Assembly: GCA_034408745.1 (NCBI GenBank)
Contig: JAWXCM010000320.1
Coordinates: 1-64,000, forward strand
DNA: 64,000 nucleotides
DNA from: JAWXCM01 sp034408745
GTDB taxonomy: Bacteria; Acidobacteriota; Terriglobia; Bryobacterales; Bryobacteraceae
Direction: 5' to 3'
Below are positions 7,794 to 16,575 of this stretch, piece by piece (position 1 is the first letter of the stretch; the number at the start of each line of letters is the position of its first letter). The position numbers were made by a program, and so were the translations under genes. The notes beneath the pieces were generated by a model. That model had not been told where the DNA came from and made no database searches. It saw nothing but the letters and a program-made list of their open reading frames with translations.

Positions 7794-8816
7794 ATGGCAA
7801 ATCCGATTCTTCTCGGCTTCGACAGCTACTCCCTCCGCGCATGGCAGTGGAAAGCAACACGGCTGATTCAGTTCACAGCGGAACAGAAGCTGGACTCCAT
7901 CCAGTTGTCGAGCCTTGGTGACTACGAGTCCTTCGAGCCCGCATACCTTCAGAAGGTCCGTGAACAGGCCTCCGCGGCAGGCATCGTCATCGACGGTGGC
8001 ATCGGCTGCATCTGTCCTTCCTCAAAGAGCTGGAGCCCGCGTTACGGCACACCGGCGCAATATCTCGAGCTTGGACTCAAGGTCTCGAAGGCAGCAGGGG
8101 CGCGCTCCGTACGTTGCTTCCTTGGCGCTTCCAGCGACCGCCTCAGTCCAGGTGGTATCGACGCTCACATTGAGAACACTGTGAAGGTTCTGCGCAGTGT
8201 GCGTACACAGGCTCTCGATGCGGGAGTCATCGTCGCGGTAGAGAATCACTCGGGCGATATGCAGGCGCGTGAACTGCGAACGCTCATTGAAGAAGCAGGC
8301 AAGGACTTCGTTGGCGCATGTCTCGATACGGGCAATCCGATGTGGGTCGTCGAGAACCCTCTCGTCACGCTTGAGGTGCTCGCGCCTTATACCGTCACCA
8401 CGCACATACGCGACTCCGTGGTGTTCGAGCATGCTCGCGGAGCGGCGGCGCAGTGGGTCGCCCTCGGTGATGGATGCGTCGACTGGAAGGCATTCATGAC
8501 CGTCTACAAAGAACGTTGTCCCACCGCGGTGATGCAACTGGAAAACATTACCGGGCGTCCCCCGCAAGTTCTTCCTTACCTTGAGCCCGACTTCTGGAAG
8601 GCATTCCCAAAGGCCAGTGCAGCCGAGTTCGCGCGATTTGTTTCTATGGTTAAGAATGGACATCCGCTGATGCAGTCAATGGTGGTGAAGGATCCTCCGG
8701 GCGTCGATGCCCCGGAGTACGAAGCAGCGCTGCGGGTGCAGCAGCGGCGCGACCTCGAACGTGGCTTCGAGTATGCGAAAAAGGTGCTCGGCGTGGGAGC
8801 GCGCTGGCGCGTATGA
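7794..8816 (+). CDS. Sugar phosphate isomerase/epimerase family protein (xylose isomerase-like TIM barrel)
   Basis: 340 residues, cytoplasmic (no signal peptide). The AP-endonuclease-2/xylose-isomerase-like barrel is shown by the run of metal-ligand motifs VAVENHSG (Glu), CLDTGNPM (Asp), TTHIRDSV (His/Asp) and MQLENITG (Glu), in the expected order. Family members isomerise or epimerise keto-sugars or act in inositol catabolism; the exact substrate cannot be read. The next gene overlaps it by the ATGA at 8813-8816, so the pair is probably translated together. Confidence 0.8.
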   Translation: MANPILLGFDSYSLRAWQWKATRLIQFTAEQKLDSIQLSSLGDYESFEPAYLQKVREQASAAGIVIDGGIGCICPSSKSWSPRYGTPAQYLELGLKVSKAAGARSVRCFLGASSDRLSPGGIDAHIENTVKVLRSVRTQALDAGVIVAVENHSGDMQARELRTLIEEAGKDFVGACLDTGNPMWVVENPLVTLEVLAPYTVTTHIRDSVVFEHARGAAAQWVALGDGCVDWKAFMTVYKERCPTAVMQLENITGRPPQVLPYLEPDFWKAFPKASAAEFARFVSMVKNGHPLMQSMVVKDPPGVDAPEYEAALRVQQRRDLERGFEYAKKVLGVGARWRV

Positions 8817-9415
8817 GCCTGCCTGATTCCATTCGTGTCCGCATCTTCTCCGAATCGGTGGAGTCGGTCGGCATCACGCCTGTGGTGTCTCAACTCATGG
8901 TTACGCGCGAGCTCGCATCCACCATCCTGGCGGTCACGGGCATGAACCCAGACCGTGTGCGTGAGATCCTCGCGCGGGGATCTTTCGTTTCAGGAGCCTC
9001 ACGATTTAAATGGGAAAAGTTCGAACCCGCCGCTGCCGAAGTGGAGGCGATGCTCGCTACGTTCCCGGCTCCCGATCCCACACGCCCGTTCGACCCCGCA
9101 ATGTGTTCCGCTGTCGTGATGAACGGCCTCGCGCGTCCTTTGGCGATTGAGCGTGAAGCGGGCAGTCGCAAGCGGCTCTTTCGACGCGAGAGCTTCTGGG
9201 ACAGGCTGATGACGACAGCGGCGGGGCTGGCCCAGTACAAGACGTACTCGTACAAGGAACGGGCCGACGTCTATATGGGAGTGTTGGATGAGGCCGCGGC
9301 GGTGCGATTGCAGGATGCGGCGAAGCTTCTTACATGGTCCACTTACGAACAGCAGATCCGCCGGGGCACAGTGCGCAGCATGGAACTGCATGTGCCCCGG
9401 ACCACTTCAGGGTAA
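8813..9415 (+). CDS. Hypothetical protein coupled to the isomerase-like gene
   Basis: 200 residues, ATGA overlap with the upstream TIM-barrel gene. No signal peptide or membrane segment. The sequence is mixed alpha/beta with conserved-looking aromatic positions (FKWEKFEP, RESFWDRL, YKTYSYKERADVY), but I do not recognise a domain. The overlap implies a shared function or stoichiometry with the upstream enzyme. It converges with the gene at 9421 with only five bases between stops. Confidence 0.65.
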   Translation: MSLPDSIRVRIFSESVESVGITPVVSQLMVTRELASTILAVTGMNPDRVREILARGSFVSGASRFKWEKFEPAAAEVEAMLATFPAPDPTRPFDPAMCSAVVMNGLARPLAIEREAGSRKRLFRRESFWDRLMTTAAGLAQYKTYSYKERADVYMGVLDEAAAVRLQDAAKLLTWSTYEQQIRRGTVRSMELHVPRTTSG

Positions 9416-9420
9416 GTACG

Positions 9421-9846
9421 TCAGCCGCGACGCTGCACAATGATCAGGAAGTTGTGGTAGTCGCGGCCATACGCCAGAGGCTCGATGTGATTGGGCACGT
9501 AAATCGCGTCCACTCGTTTGGCGCCGCGCTGCACCACACGGGTCGACCCTGTGCCTGACTCGCGCAGCGAACCCGCATCCAGTGTCATCGTCGTACCGCC
9601 TACTACCTTCGCCTGCTCCGGGCTCTCGCCCCACACCAGGCGAATCTGCTCTGTCTTGTAGTCGCCCTGGTGAATCAGCTGGTTGTCGTAAATAAGATAG
9701 AGCGACACCAGTGAAGGCCTGATGGTGATCTTCTCCTCAGGCGCAACCGCGCTGATGGCCGAGAAGCCGAATGACTCCGTGCCCTGATCGGGACTCTCCA
9801 AAAGGTTGCTGCCATCGATGATGATGGGTGGGTATTCCGAACTCAT
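9421..9846 (-). CDS. Hypothetical protein, 141 residues
   Basis: No signal peptide; predicted mostly beta (many alternating hydrophobic strands such as ITIRPSLVSLYLIYD and KRVDAIYVPNHIEPL). No family recognised. It follows the kinase-TPR gene by 15 bases on the same strand and is probably in its transcript, which suggests a role linked to that kinase, for example as an accessory or substrate; this is context only. Confidence 0.6.
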   Translation of the reverse strand: MSSEYPPIIIDGSNLLESPDQGTESFGFSAISAVAPEEKITIRPSLVSLYLIYDNQLIHQGDYKTEQIRLVWGESPEQAKVVGGTTMTLDAGSLRESGTGSTRVVQRGAKRVDAIYVPNHIEPLAYGRDYHNFLIIVQRRG

Positions 9847-9861
9847 GTGCCTGCCTCCGAT

Positions 9862-12723
9862 TTAGTCCGGCCTTGCCGGGGTGATCTTTTGCAACCGCGC
9901 GATACGTGCCCGGACATCGGCTCTGGCCATGTATCGCTCCCAGAGATCTTTGCCCCACCGCTCAGCAGCTAACTTACGAATGTTGTCGCACTCGATAACG
10001 CGTGCACCAGCCTCTTCACGGCTCGACGAAAATGCTTCTACCGTACAGGCGCGCCACTCAGCCTCGGGCTGACCCAGTTTCGCCAGTGCCGCTCGAGCCC
10101 GGGTTGCATTGCTCTTCGCGGTCGCCACGTGCCCGGCCGCCAGTTCTGCTTCAGCGCAGTAGAGCGCGGCCACGGCGGTCGCCTTGGCATCCACACCGCC
10201 CTTTAAGATCTCAGCGCACAAGGTGGATGCTCGCCGTCCATTCCCGCTCTGGGCCAGCGCCAGCGCCTCATAAGCCTTGAGTCGCAACAGAGCCGCGGGC
10301 TCGGACTGGCCCATCCGCCGCGCGCCGTCTTCCGCCTCGCGAACCGCTTCCGGATACCGACCCTCATTCAGTGCCACGGCGGTTCGAAGCACGGAGGCAC
10401 GTTTCGAAACCAGTCCGCTCGGCTCATTCAACAGCGCCGCGTTGGTGAGGATGCTCCTGGCCGACGCGCCGTCACCCGTCGTCGCAAGGATGTCCGCCTT
10501 ATTCAGCGCCGCATACGCACGCGTGCTGGAGTCCGGCGCCTTCAGCGCGACTTCCAGGTGAGGCATCGATTCAGAGAATCGCTCCAGGCTCAGCAACGCG
10601 ATCCCGATGCGCAGATGCAATGCGGCCACAGCCCGTTCGTTCTTCGGGTTCGTGAGGTTCAGTTGTTCTTCGAATGCGGCAAGCGCACCCACCGCGTCGC
10701 CCGACAACCCGCGCACCTGCGCCAGCAGGGAGAGCAACGACAACGACTCATTCTGATACCCCGACTGCCGATAGAAAGCGAGAGCCTTCTCCGCGCCGGC
10801 CCGGGCATCCTCCAGCCGGCCCTGCTGAGAACGAACGCTGGCAATCGATGCCATGGCGCGCGCTTCGTGGTACCGGCTGTTCACCGACCTCCCAAACCGC
10901 AGCGCATTGCCATAGTGTTTCTCGGCGCTCGCCAGATCCAGCTTCTGCAGATACACGTTGCCAAGGTCGATCAGCCCGTCGATGGTGTACTGCTCCATGC
11001 GATTCTCTTCCGCAAGCCGGAGCGCCTCGCCGACATACCCTTCCGCAGCCTCGCTCTGCTCACGCAATCGGGCCATCGCGCCCCGGCGAAGCTGGATACG
11101 AATACGCTGGCTTTCGAACCCCGTGGTCTCGGCCAGATGCAAGGCCTGGTCGAGCACCGTCGATGCCTCTTCCACCTGACCCTGCAGCCGCAGCGTGGTA
11201 GCTTTGCGCAGCCATACCTCAGCCACTCCCGCGAGATTGCCTGCAATGTTGTAAAGCGACTCAGCTTTACGGTACGCTTCGTGCGCGCCGCTGAAATCGC
11301 CCTTGCGTCCGAGCAGCGCCCCCAGCGTCGCCCATGCCGCCGGATAGCTGTCCTTAAGTGCGATCGCCTCACGCAGCTTATCGATGGCGCGTGCGCTCTC
11401 CGAGTTGCGCTCCATGGCACGCGCAAGATCGAACAAAGTGTCGGCATTGCGCTGTGTCCCGGCGATCTGCCCGTAGCGTTCCACGGAACCAGGGAAATCG
11501 CGCGCCACCATCATTTGTATAGCGAGCAGTCTCAGTTCATCCGTGCGGTCGGCAATGGGATGATTCGCAGCAACGGTCGACGCCTGCAGCATCGCCTGGC
11601 GAGCACGGTCTGAGTAATCCTGCTCCGCCCAGGCTTCGGCCAGCCGCGCATGCCCCATCGCGAATTTTGGATCCGCCTCCACAGCCATCTGAAGTTGTCG
11701 CGCCGCGGAGTTGAAGTCGCCGTCATGCAGCGCCGAAAGTCCCCGCTCATACCATGACACCGCTTCCGGCCGAGGTGTCCACGCACGCCGGTACGTCATC
11801 AGGAACGCAGTGACGGCGATCATTCCCACAGTCGCAGCAACAGCCCAGGGAAGCCACGGGAATCGCGAGCTACTCTCACCGGTGAGTGCCGTGCGTACCT
11901 CGGCCGCCGCTGCGAATCGCTTTTCCGGGACAACGGACAGACACCGCAACACCACGCCGTCCCACTGAGGCTCGATACCCGGCGGCTTTGGTGTCGCGGT
12001 GAATCGCGCCGAACCATGGTCCACCCACGGAAGATGACCGACAGTCATCTCATACATCACGACGCCCAGTGCGTAGAGATCCACCGACGCGGTCGGCTCG
12101 GCACCCGACAACTGCTCAGGAGCCATGTAGGCAGGTGTGCCAGCCACCCAGTTGGTCGCGGTATCGGCAGCAGCCCTCGCCGCCATCGAGTCGCCGGATG
12201 CGCGCGCCAGTCCGAAGTCGGTAACTACCACCCGGCCGTCTTCAGTGATGAAGATGTTGCCCGGCTTCAGATCGCGATGCACGATGCCGTGCGCGTGCGC
12301 CGCTTCCAGCGCCTGCGCCACCCGCACAGCCACGGTACGCGCTTCCTTCACAGAGAACGGTCCTCGCTGCTTCAGCACTGTGGCCAGTGTGTCGCCCCGC
12401 AACAGCTCCATCGTGTAGAACGCGCCCGCCACATCGTCGGAGCCGAAGTCGTAAACGCGGCAGACATTGCTGTGGGAGACAGCCCGCGCCAGAACCAGCT
12501 CTCGCTGGAAACGCCGCACCGACGTCTGATCCGCCTCGCCGCGAATCGTCTTCAGTGCCACCGACATTCCGAGCACCGTGTCTTCGGCCTCATACACTTC
12601 GCCCATTCCGCCGTGCCCAAGCAGGCAGAGAATGCGATAACGGTTAGCCAGCGTTTGCCCGACGTGCAGCGAACGGCTGTGCCCCGTGGATGCGAAATGC
12701 GGAATTCCGTCGCCGGAAGCCAT
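9862..12723 (-). CDS. Membrane Ser/Thr protein kinase with extracytoplasmic TPR repeats
   Basis: 953 residues from ATG at 12723 with AAAGGGA just upstream; the open frame runs further upstream to 13176 but that part is antisense to der and not kinase-like. Kinase domain about residues 29-280: glycine loop GHGGMGEVYEA (36-46), Lys58, HRDLKPGN (149-156) and DFG (169-171), all intact. A single membrane segment follows near residues 285-305 (FPWLPWAVAATVGMIAVTAF). The remaining 640 residues are tandem TPR repeats, first clear unit YERGLSALHDGDFNSAARQL. This PknB-like layout is common in Acidobacteriota; targets are unknown. It lies 38 bases downstream of der. Confidence 0.9.
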   Translation of the reverse strand: MASGDGIPHFASTGHSRSLHVGQTLANRYRILCLLGHGGMGEVYEAEDTVLGMSVALKTIRGEADQTSVRRFQRELVLARAVSHSNVCRVYDFGSDDVAGAFYTMELLRGDTLATVLKQRGPFSVKEARTVAVRVAQALEAAHAHGIVHRDLKPGNIFITEDGRVVVTDFGLARASGDSMAARAAADTATNWVAGTPAYMAPEQLSGAEPTASVDLYALGVVMYEMTVGHLPWVDHGSARFTATPKPPGIEPQWDGVVLRCLSVVPEKRFAAAAEVRTALTGESSSRFPWLPWAVAATVGMIAVTAFLMTYRRAWTPRPEAVSWYERGLSALHDGDFNSAARQLQMAVEADPKFAMGHARLAEAWAEQDYSDRARQAMLQASTVAANHPIADRTDELRLLAIQMMVARDFPGSVERYGQIAGTQRNADTLFDLARAMERNSESARAIDKLREAIALKDSYPAAWATLGALLGRKGDFSGAHEAYRKAESLYNIAGNLAGVAEVWLRKATTLRLQGQVEEASTVLDQALHLAETTGFESQRIRIQLRRGAMARLREQSEAAEGYVGEALRLAEENRMEQYTIDGLIDLGNVYLQKLDLASAEKHYGNALRFGRSVNSRYHEARAMASIASVRSQQGRLEDARAGAEKALAFYRQSGYQNESLSLLSLLAQVRGLSGDAVGALAAFEEQLNLTNPKNERAVAALHLRIGIALLSLERFSESMPHLEVALKAPDSSTRAYAALNKADILATTGDGASARSILTNAALLNEPSGLVSKRASVLRTAVALNEGRYPEAVREAEDGARRMGQSEPAALLRLKAYEALALAQSGNGRRASTLCAEILKGGVDAKATAVAALYCAEAELAAGHVATAKSNATRARAALAKLGQPEAEWRACTVEAFSSSREEAGARVIECDNIRKLAAERWGKDLWERYMARADVRARIARLQKITPARPD

Positions 12724-12761
12724 AGTCCCTTTGCGCTGAACTTCTATTATCGGCAGAAAGT

Positions 12762-14102
12762 CTATCGACGTTCGCGGGATCTTACCTGAAGTTGTATCGG
12801 TGTGCCCTGAAACCCGAATCGTTCCCTCAGACGGTTGATGAGAAAACGTTCCGCCGAGAAGTGCAGTGCGCTGGTCCTGTCCGTGAACAGAACGAACTTC
12901 GGCGGTCGCACCGAGGGCTGAGTGATGTAGTAGATCTTGATCGCGGGCTCGATCTTCAGCGTTTCCACGAAGCGGTTGAGTTCGCCCGTTGTGATGCGTG
13001 TGGAAGCCGCGGCGAACACCTTGTGGATCAGCGGGAAGAGTGGCTGTACTCCCATCCCCTTCGACGCGGACAGGAAGGCAATCGGCGCATACTCGAGGAA
13101 TTTCAATTCGTCGCGTATCTGCTGGGTAAACGCCCTCTTGTCTTTCTTCTCTATCGCATCCCACTTGTTGACGCAAAGGATGACGGCGCGGCCGTCCTCA
13201 TGCGCATACCCGGCCACCGTCGCATCATGGCCAACCACGCCTTCCGTTGCGTCGATGACCAGAAGCGCGACGTTCGCCATCCGGATATGGCGCCGCGCCA
13301 TCACCACACTAAGCTTCTCCGCCATCTCGTGCGTCTTGCCCTTACGGCGAATTCCGGCGGTATCGACGAAGATATGTTCGATACCGTCCCGGATCAGTGT
13401 CTCGTCCACCGCATCGCGAGTGGTACCCGCAACGGGGGAAACGATGGATCGTTCGCTCCCGGTCAGAGCGTTAAGCAGCGTCGACTTGCCCACGTTCGGG
13501 CGGCCGATGATCGCCACCTTAATACGCGTAAGTTTCGGCTCCGCCGGGCTCGCCTCACCGTCGATTTCGGGAAACTCTTCTTCGTCCGGCTCAGGCTCAA
13601 TGCCCTCGCTCACGTGCTCCAGCAGATCGCCGATGCCCAGCTTGTGCTCGGCCGACACCGGGAACATGTGTTCGAAGCCCATCGAATAGAAGTTGTGGAC
13701 CAGGTCCTCACGCACCGTGGCGTCGATCTTGTTGATCGCCAGTACAACCGGCTTGTTCAGCTTGCGCAGAATGGACGCGAGTTCGCGGTCCGTCCCGGTG
13801 ATCTCCGTGCGCCCGTCAATCACAAAAATGATGTGATGCGCCTGCTCCAGCGCAAAGCGAGCCTGTCGCAGGATCTCCGACGGAATCAGAGCGTCGTCAT
13901 GAGGGAGGATACCCCCGGTATCGATTACTTCAAAGTGCCGCCGTTCCCAGGAGGCTTCACCGTAGATGCGGTCGCGGGTAATGCCCGGTTCGTCGCCGAC
14001 AATCGAACGGCGTTGTCCGGTGATGGCGTTAAAAAGGGTCGACTTCCCGACGTTGGGTCTGCCTACGATGACGACGGACGGCTTAGGGCCGTGCTTCGGC
14101 AT
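12762..14102 (-). CDS. der: Ribosome-associated GTPase Der (EngA)
   Basis: 446 residues with two tandem G domains, unique to this family. The first has GRPNVGKST (14-22), a DTGG G3 and NKID; the second repeats GRPNVGKST with DTAG and NKWD. A KH-like C-terminal domain (about residues 360-440) ends RERFGFQGTPIQLQVRSRERR. Der is an essential factor in assembly of the 50S ribosomal subunit. It starts 27 bases from, and divergent to, the enolase-superfamily gene; the kinase gene follows on the same strand. Confidence 0.97.
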   Translation of the reverse strand: MPKHGPKPSVVIVGRPNVGKSTLFNAITGQRRSIVGDEPGITRDRIYGEASWERRHFEVIDTGGILPHDDALIPSEILRQARFALEQAHHIIFVIDGRTEITGTDRELASILRKLNKPVVLAINKIDATVREDLVHNFYSMGFEHMFPVSAEHKLGIGDLLEHVSEGIEPEPDEEEFPEIDGEASPAEPKLTRIKVAIIGRPNVGKSTLLNALTGSERSIVSPVAGTTRDAVDETLIRDGIEHIFVDTAGIRRKGKTHEMAEKLSVVMARRHIRMANVALLVIDATEGVVGHDATVAGYAHEDGRAVILCVNKWDAIEKKDKRAFTQQIRDELKFLEYAPIAFLSASKGMGVQPLFPLIHKVFAAASTRITTGELNRFVETLKIEPAIKIYYITQPSVRPPKFVLFTDRTSALHFSAERFLINRLRERFGFQGTPIQLQVRSRERR

Positions 14103-14128
14103 TAGAACTCCATGATAGCGTGTAACTC

Positions 14129-15328
14129 ATGGAACGAAGAAGGTTTCTGCTGACCGGTGCCAGCGCCCTCGTGGCCGGAGCCTCTTTGCGCGCCGAGGTT
14201 CCCGAATGGGAAAAGCCCCTCTTCGACCTGCGGAAGGTCTCGTCTTCGCCCGTACGCGTGAAGTCGATAGACGTTCTGCAGAACGGGAAAAACTACTTCG
14301 TCCGGGCTCTCTCCGCCGACGGCGCAACGGGAATCACCATCGCCAAGGATCCCATCGAGGTACTCCTTCCGATCCTCAAACACAAGGTCGCCCCGGCGTT
14401 CATCGGCAAGGACGCGCGCGATCTGGAGTCATTGATCGACGACGTCTACGTAAAGAACTACAAGCTGGCCGGTCAGGCGCTCTGGCTTCCGGTGTCGTGC
14501 GTGGAGCAGGCGCTGCTGGACATGCTCGGGCGTACGGCGAAGAAACCGGTCGGTCAGATACTGGGCGGACAGTTGCGCAAAGAGATCCCGGTGTACCTGT
14601 CCGGATCTGCGCGCGAGTTGACCGCGGAGCAGGAGGTCGACATCTATGTAAGAGGTGTCGAGGCAACGGGCGCGAAGGCTGTGAAGTTCAAAATTGGCGG
14701 GCGCATGAGCCGCAACGCCGATGCCTACCCCGGCCGCACGGAGAAGCTGTTGACGCTGGCCCGCAAGCGCCTCGGCGACAACATCATCCTCTATGCGGAT
14801 GCCAACGGGTCGTACGACGCGAAGAAGGCCATCGAGATGGGCCGGATGCTGCAGGATCTGAAGTTCCAGTTCTTCGAAGAGCCTTGCCCGTGGGAAGAGG
14901 TCAGCGAGACGAAGAAGGTGGCCGACACGCTCGACATTCCCATCGCGTTCGGCGAGCAGAACTCGAGCCTCTGGGCGTTCGACTGGATGATGTCGACCGG
15001 CGTGATGGAGATCGCCCAGCCCGACCTGAACTACAACGGCGGTTTCATCCGCGCGCTTCGAGTGGCGAGAATCGCGCGCAAGCACAAGGGTGTCATCACT
15101 CCTCACAACACGCAAACCGGAGCCGCGGGAGCAAAGGTGCTGCAGTTCGCCTCCTGCTGCCCGAACCCTGGCCCCTACATGGAATACCCCTGGCGCGAAC
15201 CAGAAAAGCCCGCGAGCTGGTACTCGCCAAACCTGTTCATCAGGAACGGAAAGATCGCCGTGCCGGACGGCCCCGGCCTGGGCATCGACTACGACCCGGC
15301 CTGCATCGCCGCCGCCAAACCTATTTAA
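14129..15328 (+). CDS. Enolase superfamily enzyme (mandelate racemase/muconate lactonizing type), Tat-exported
   Basis: 399 residues. The N-terminus MERRRFLLTGASALVAGASL is a twin-arginine signal, so the enzyme acts outside the cytoplasm after folding, unusual for this family but common in Acidobacteriota. The barrel has KFKIGG (catalytic Lys region, about 187-191), metal ligands Asp224 (YADANGSYD), Glu250 (FFEEP) and Glu276 (GEQ), and His326 (TPHN). This fits an MR/MLE enzyme abstracting a proton alpha to a carboxylate, such as a sugar-acid dehydratase or cycloisomerase. The substrate is not readable. It converges with, and overlaps by 8 bases, the nucleotidyltransferase pseudogene. Confidence 0.85.
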   Translation: MERRRFLLTGASALVAGASLRAEVPEWEKPLFDLRKVSSSPVRVKSIDVLQNGKNYFVRALSADGATGITIAKDPIEVLLPILKHKVAPAFIGKDARDLESLIDDVYVKNYKLAGQALWLPVSCVEQALLDMLGRTAKKPVGQILGGQLRKEIPVYLSGSARELTAEQEVDIYVRGVEATGAKAVKFKIGGRMSRNADAYPGRTEKLLTLARKRLGDNIILYADANGSYDAKKAIEMGRMLQDLKFQFFEEPCPWEEVSETKKVADTLDIPIAFGEQNSSLWAFDWMMSTGVMEIAQPDLNYNGGFIRALRVARIARKHKGVITPHNTQTGAAGAKVLQFASCCPNPGPYMEYPWREPEKPASWYSPNLFIRNGKIAVPDGPGLGIDYDPACIAAAKPI

Positions 15329-16014
15329 CGGCGATGGCTTTCAGCCTGTGAACGACTGTCGAAATCCTCGCCTGGCTTAGCTCGTCCGGCAGCAGATGAC
15401 CCGGCAGAGCATCCAGAAATGCGGGCGTTTTCAGCAACGCATTGATGGCTTCCTGAAGATAGCTGCGGACTGGTGCAGGCGCAGCAAGCACCTCCTCTGC
15501 AACGACGGACCGCCCGGCAACCACGAACACCAGATCCTCCATGTCGCGGCTACCGAGGTAATCGTTCCCGCCTCGGCCATGAAAAGCTTCGAGCTTAGTC
15601 GCCAGAAAGTATGGCGTGGTGATGACCCGGATGCTCAACCCTCCCGAAATGGGGTGGCTGGCAGGGGCTTCCATCGCCGCGCGGTACCAGCGAATAGAAG
15701 AATCCGAGAACCTTCTCGTCGAGAGGCATAACATCAAGCACAACTTCCGAACAAATCCAACGGCACAAAGGAGCCCCTTCCCTGATGTCCTCAGCGAATC
15801 CGCATGCACGAAGGCGTTCACTAAAGATGGTGTTGGCGGCGTAAGTCGTGATTTCTGCGATGGCGTCAACATCTTCGGTGGGTCTGGCGGTCCCTTGTAG
15901 CTCGTCGGTCGCGAGTACTTCAGTAACGCATCCGCCTACGAACACGAGATCGTTGAGCAACGGCCTCAACAGCGTCGCTGCTGCGGCTAGTCGGTCAGAG
16001 TTTGAAGTCAGCAT
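15321..16014 (-). pseudogene. Nucleotidyltransferase of the AbiEii-like type, split by a 1-base frameshift
   Basis: Two minus-strand frames join into one protein. The 5' part (from ATG 16014) has the nucleotidyltransferase signature: VFVGGCVTEV with Gly27-Gly28 and TEDVDA with Asp48 and Asp50. It continues to EKVLGF near 15703 and then goes out of frame; the other frame carries on as IRWYRAAMEAP and later LATKLEAFHGRG and DMEDLV to the stop at 15321. Removing one T from the TTCTTC run (about 15696-15703) restores VLGFS-IRWYR. It overlaps the HTH gene by 20 bases, the usual layout of a two-gene toxin-antitoxin-like unit. Either a real inactivation or a sequencing error. Confidence 0.75.
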
Positions 16015-16534
16015 GGACTGGCTTCAGACGGTCGTGGAGCTCCGTTCGGGCGATGCTGCGTTCACGAGCCCGACCGTCGCGCAGCGCGTCGGCCAGCACC
16101 AGATACTCGTAAAAGCTCTGGTGGCGAAGTGCCGCCGCCGGTGCGGACTTGTAGAGCGGGGTCAATGCCACTCCACGCACCGCTCCGCCTTCGTAAGGCC
16201 AGACTGGAACTGGGTCTGCGCCCGAACTGATCTGGCTTCGTACAGGCTCGGCGCCCCACGAAGTAGGAACGCCGCGCGTAAGACCGCCTCGTTCGGCCGG
16301 AAACGAATATCTAAGCCCGTGGAAGAGGAACTCCTCCAGTGCTGAGACGTTCAGGCGATTCCCCAGCGCGGATCCGTGCAGCAACCCGCTCGCCTGTGAC
16401 CGTTTAACACTGGCATGTACCTCAGATGGACTCATCCCGAGGTCCAATGCGAGTTGAGAGTAAGGCACGCGCCGCTCACCACCCGTGGCGGCGAGCTTCA
16501 ACAAAACGTAGACGTCTTGAGGCTTCAGCGCCAT
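15995..16534 (-). CDS. Winged-helix regulator paired with the nucleotidyltransferase (antitoxin-like)
   Basis: 179 residues from ATG at 16534; the frame continues upstream but overlaps the exchanger gene. An N-terminal helix-turn-helix is clear (YSQLALDLGMSPSEVHASVKR, about residues 24-44). The C-terminal half is rich in Gly/Pro (GLTRGVPTSWGAEP) and ends next to the start of the nucleotidyltransferase, with a 20-base overlap. Such HTH-plus-nucleotidyltransferase pairs recall AbiEi/AbiEii systems, in which the HTH protein represses its own operon. A perfect palindrome lies directly upstream. The ribosome-site-like AGGAG is only one base from the ATG, so the message may be leaderless. Confidence 0.75.
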   Translation of the reverse strand: MALKPQDVYVLLKLAATGGERRVPYSQLALDLGMSPSEVHASVKRSQASGLLHGSALGNRLNVSALEEFLFHGLRYSFPAERGGLTRGVPTSWGAEPVRSQISSGADPVPVWPYEGGAVRGVALTPLYKSAPAAALRHQSFYEYLVLADALRDGRARERSIARTELHDRLKPVHADFKL

Positions 16535-16547
16535 ACTCCTATAATAC

Positions 16548-16564
16548 ATTCGCGATTCGCGAAT
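16548..16564 (-). promoter_or_regulatory. Perfect 17-bp palindrome, probable autoregulatory operator of the HTH gene
   Basis: ATTCGCGA-T-TCGCGAAT fills the 41-base gap between the exchanger stop and the HTH start. On the minus strand it is followed directly by TATTAT (16546-16541), a plausible -10, whose transcript would start about at the ATG (16534). A regulator bound here would block RNA polymerase. Confidence 0.6.
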
Positions 16565-16575
16565 ACAGAATGAGG

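Noticed and set aside
10558..11613. 351-residue plus-strand open frame
   Set aside because: Antisense to the TPR part of the kinase; His/Arg/Gln-rich with no domain.
12792..14105. 437-residue plus-strand open frame
   Set aside because: Complete antisense of der; no recognisable motifs.
14206..15351. 381-residue plus-strand open frame
   Set aside because: Out-of-frame shadow of the enolase-superfamily gene, extremely Arg-rich.
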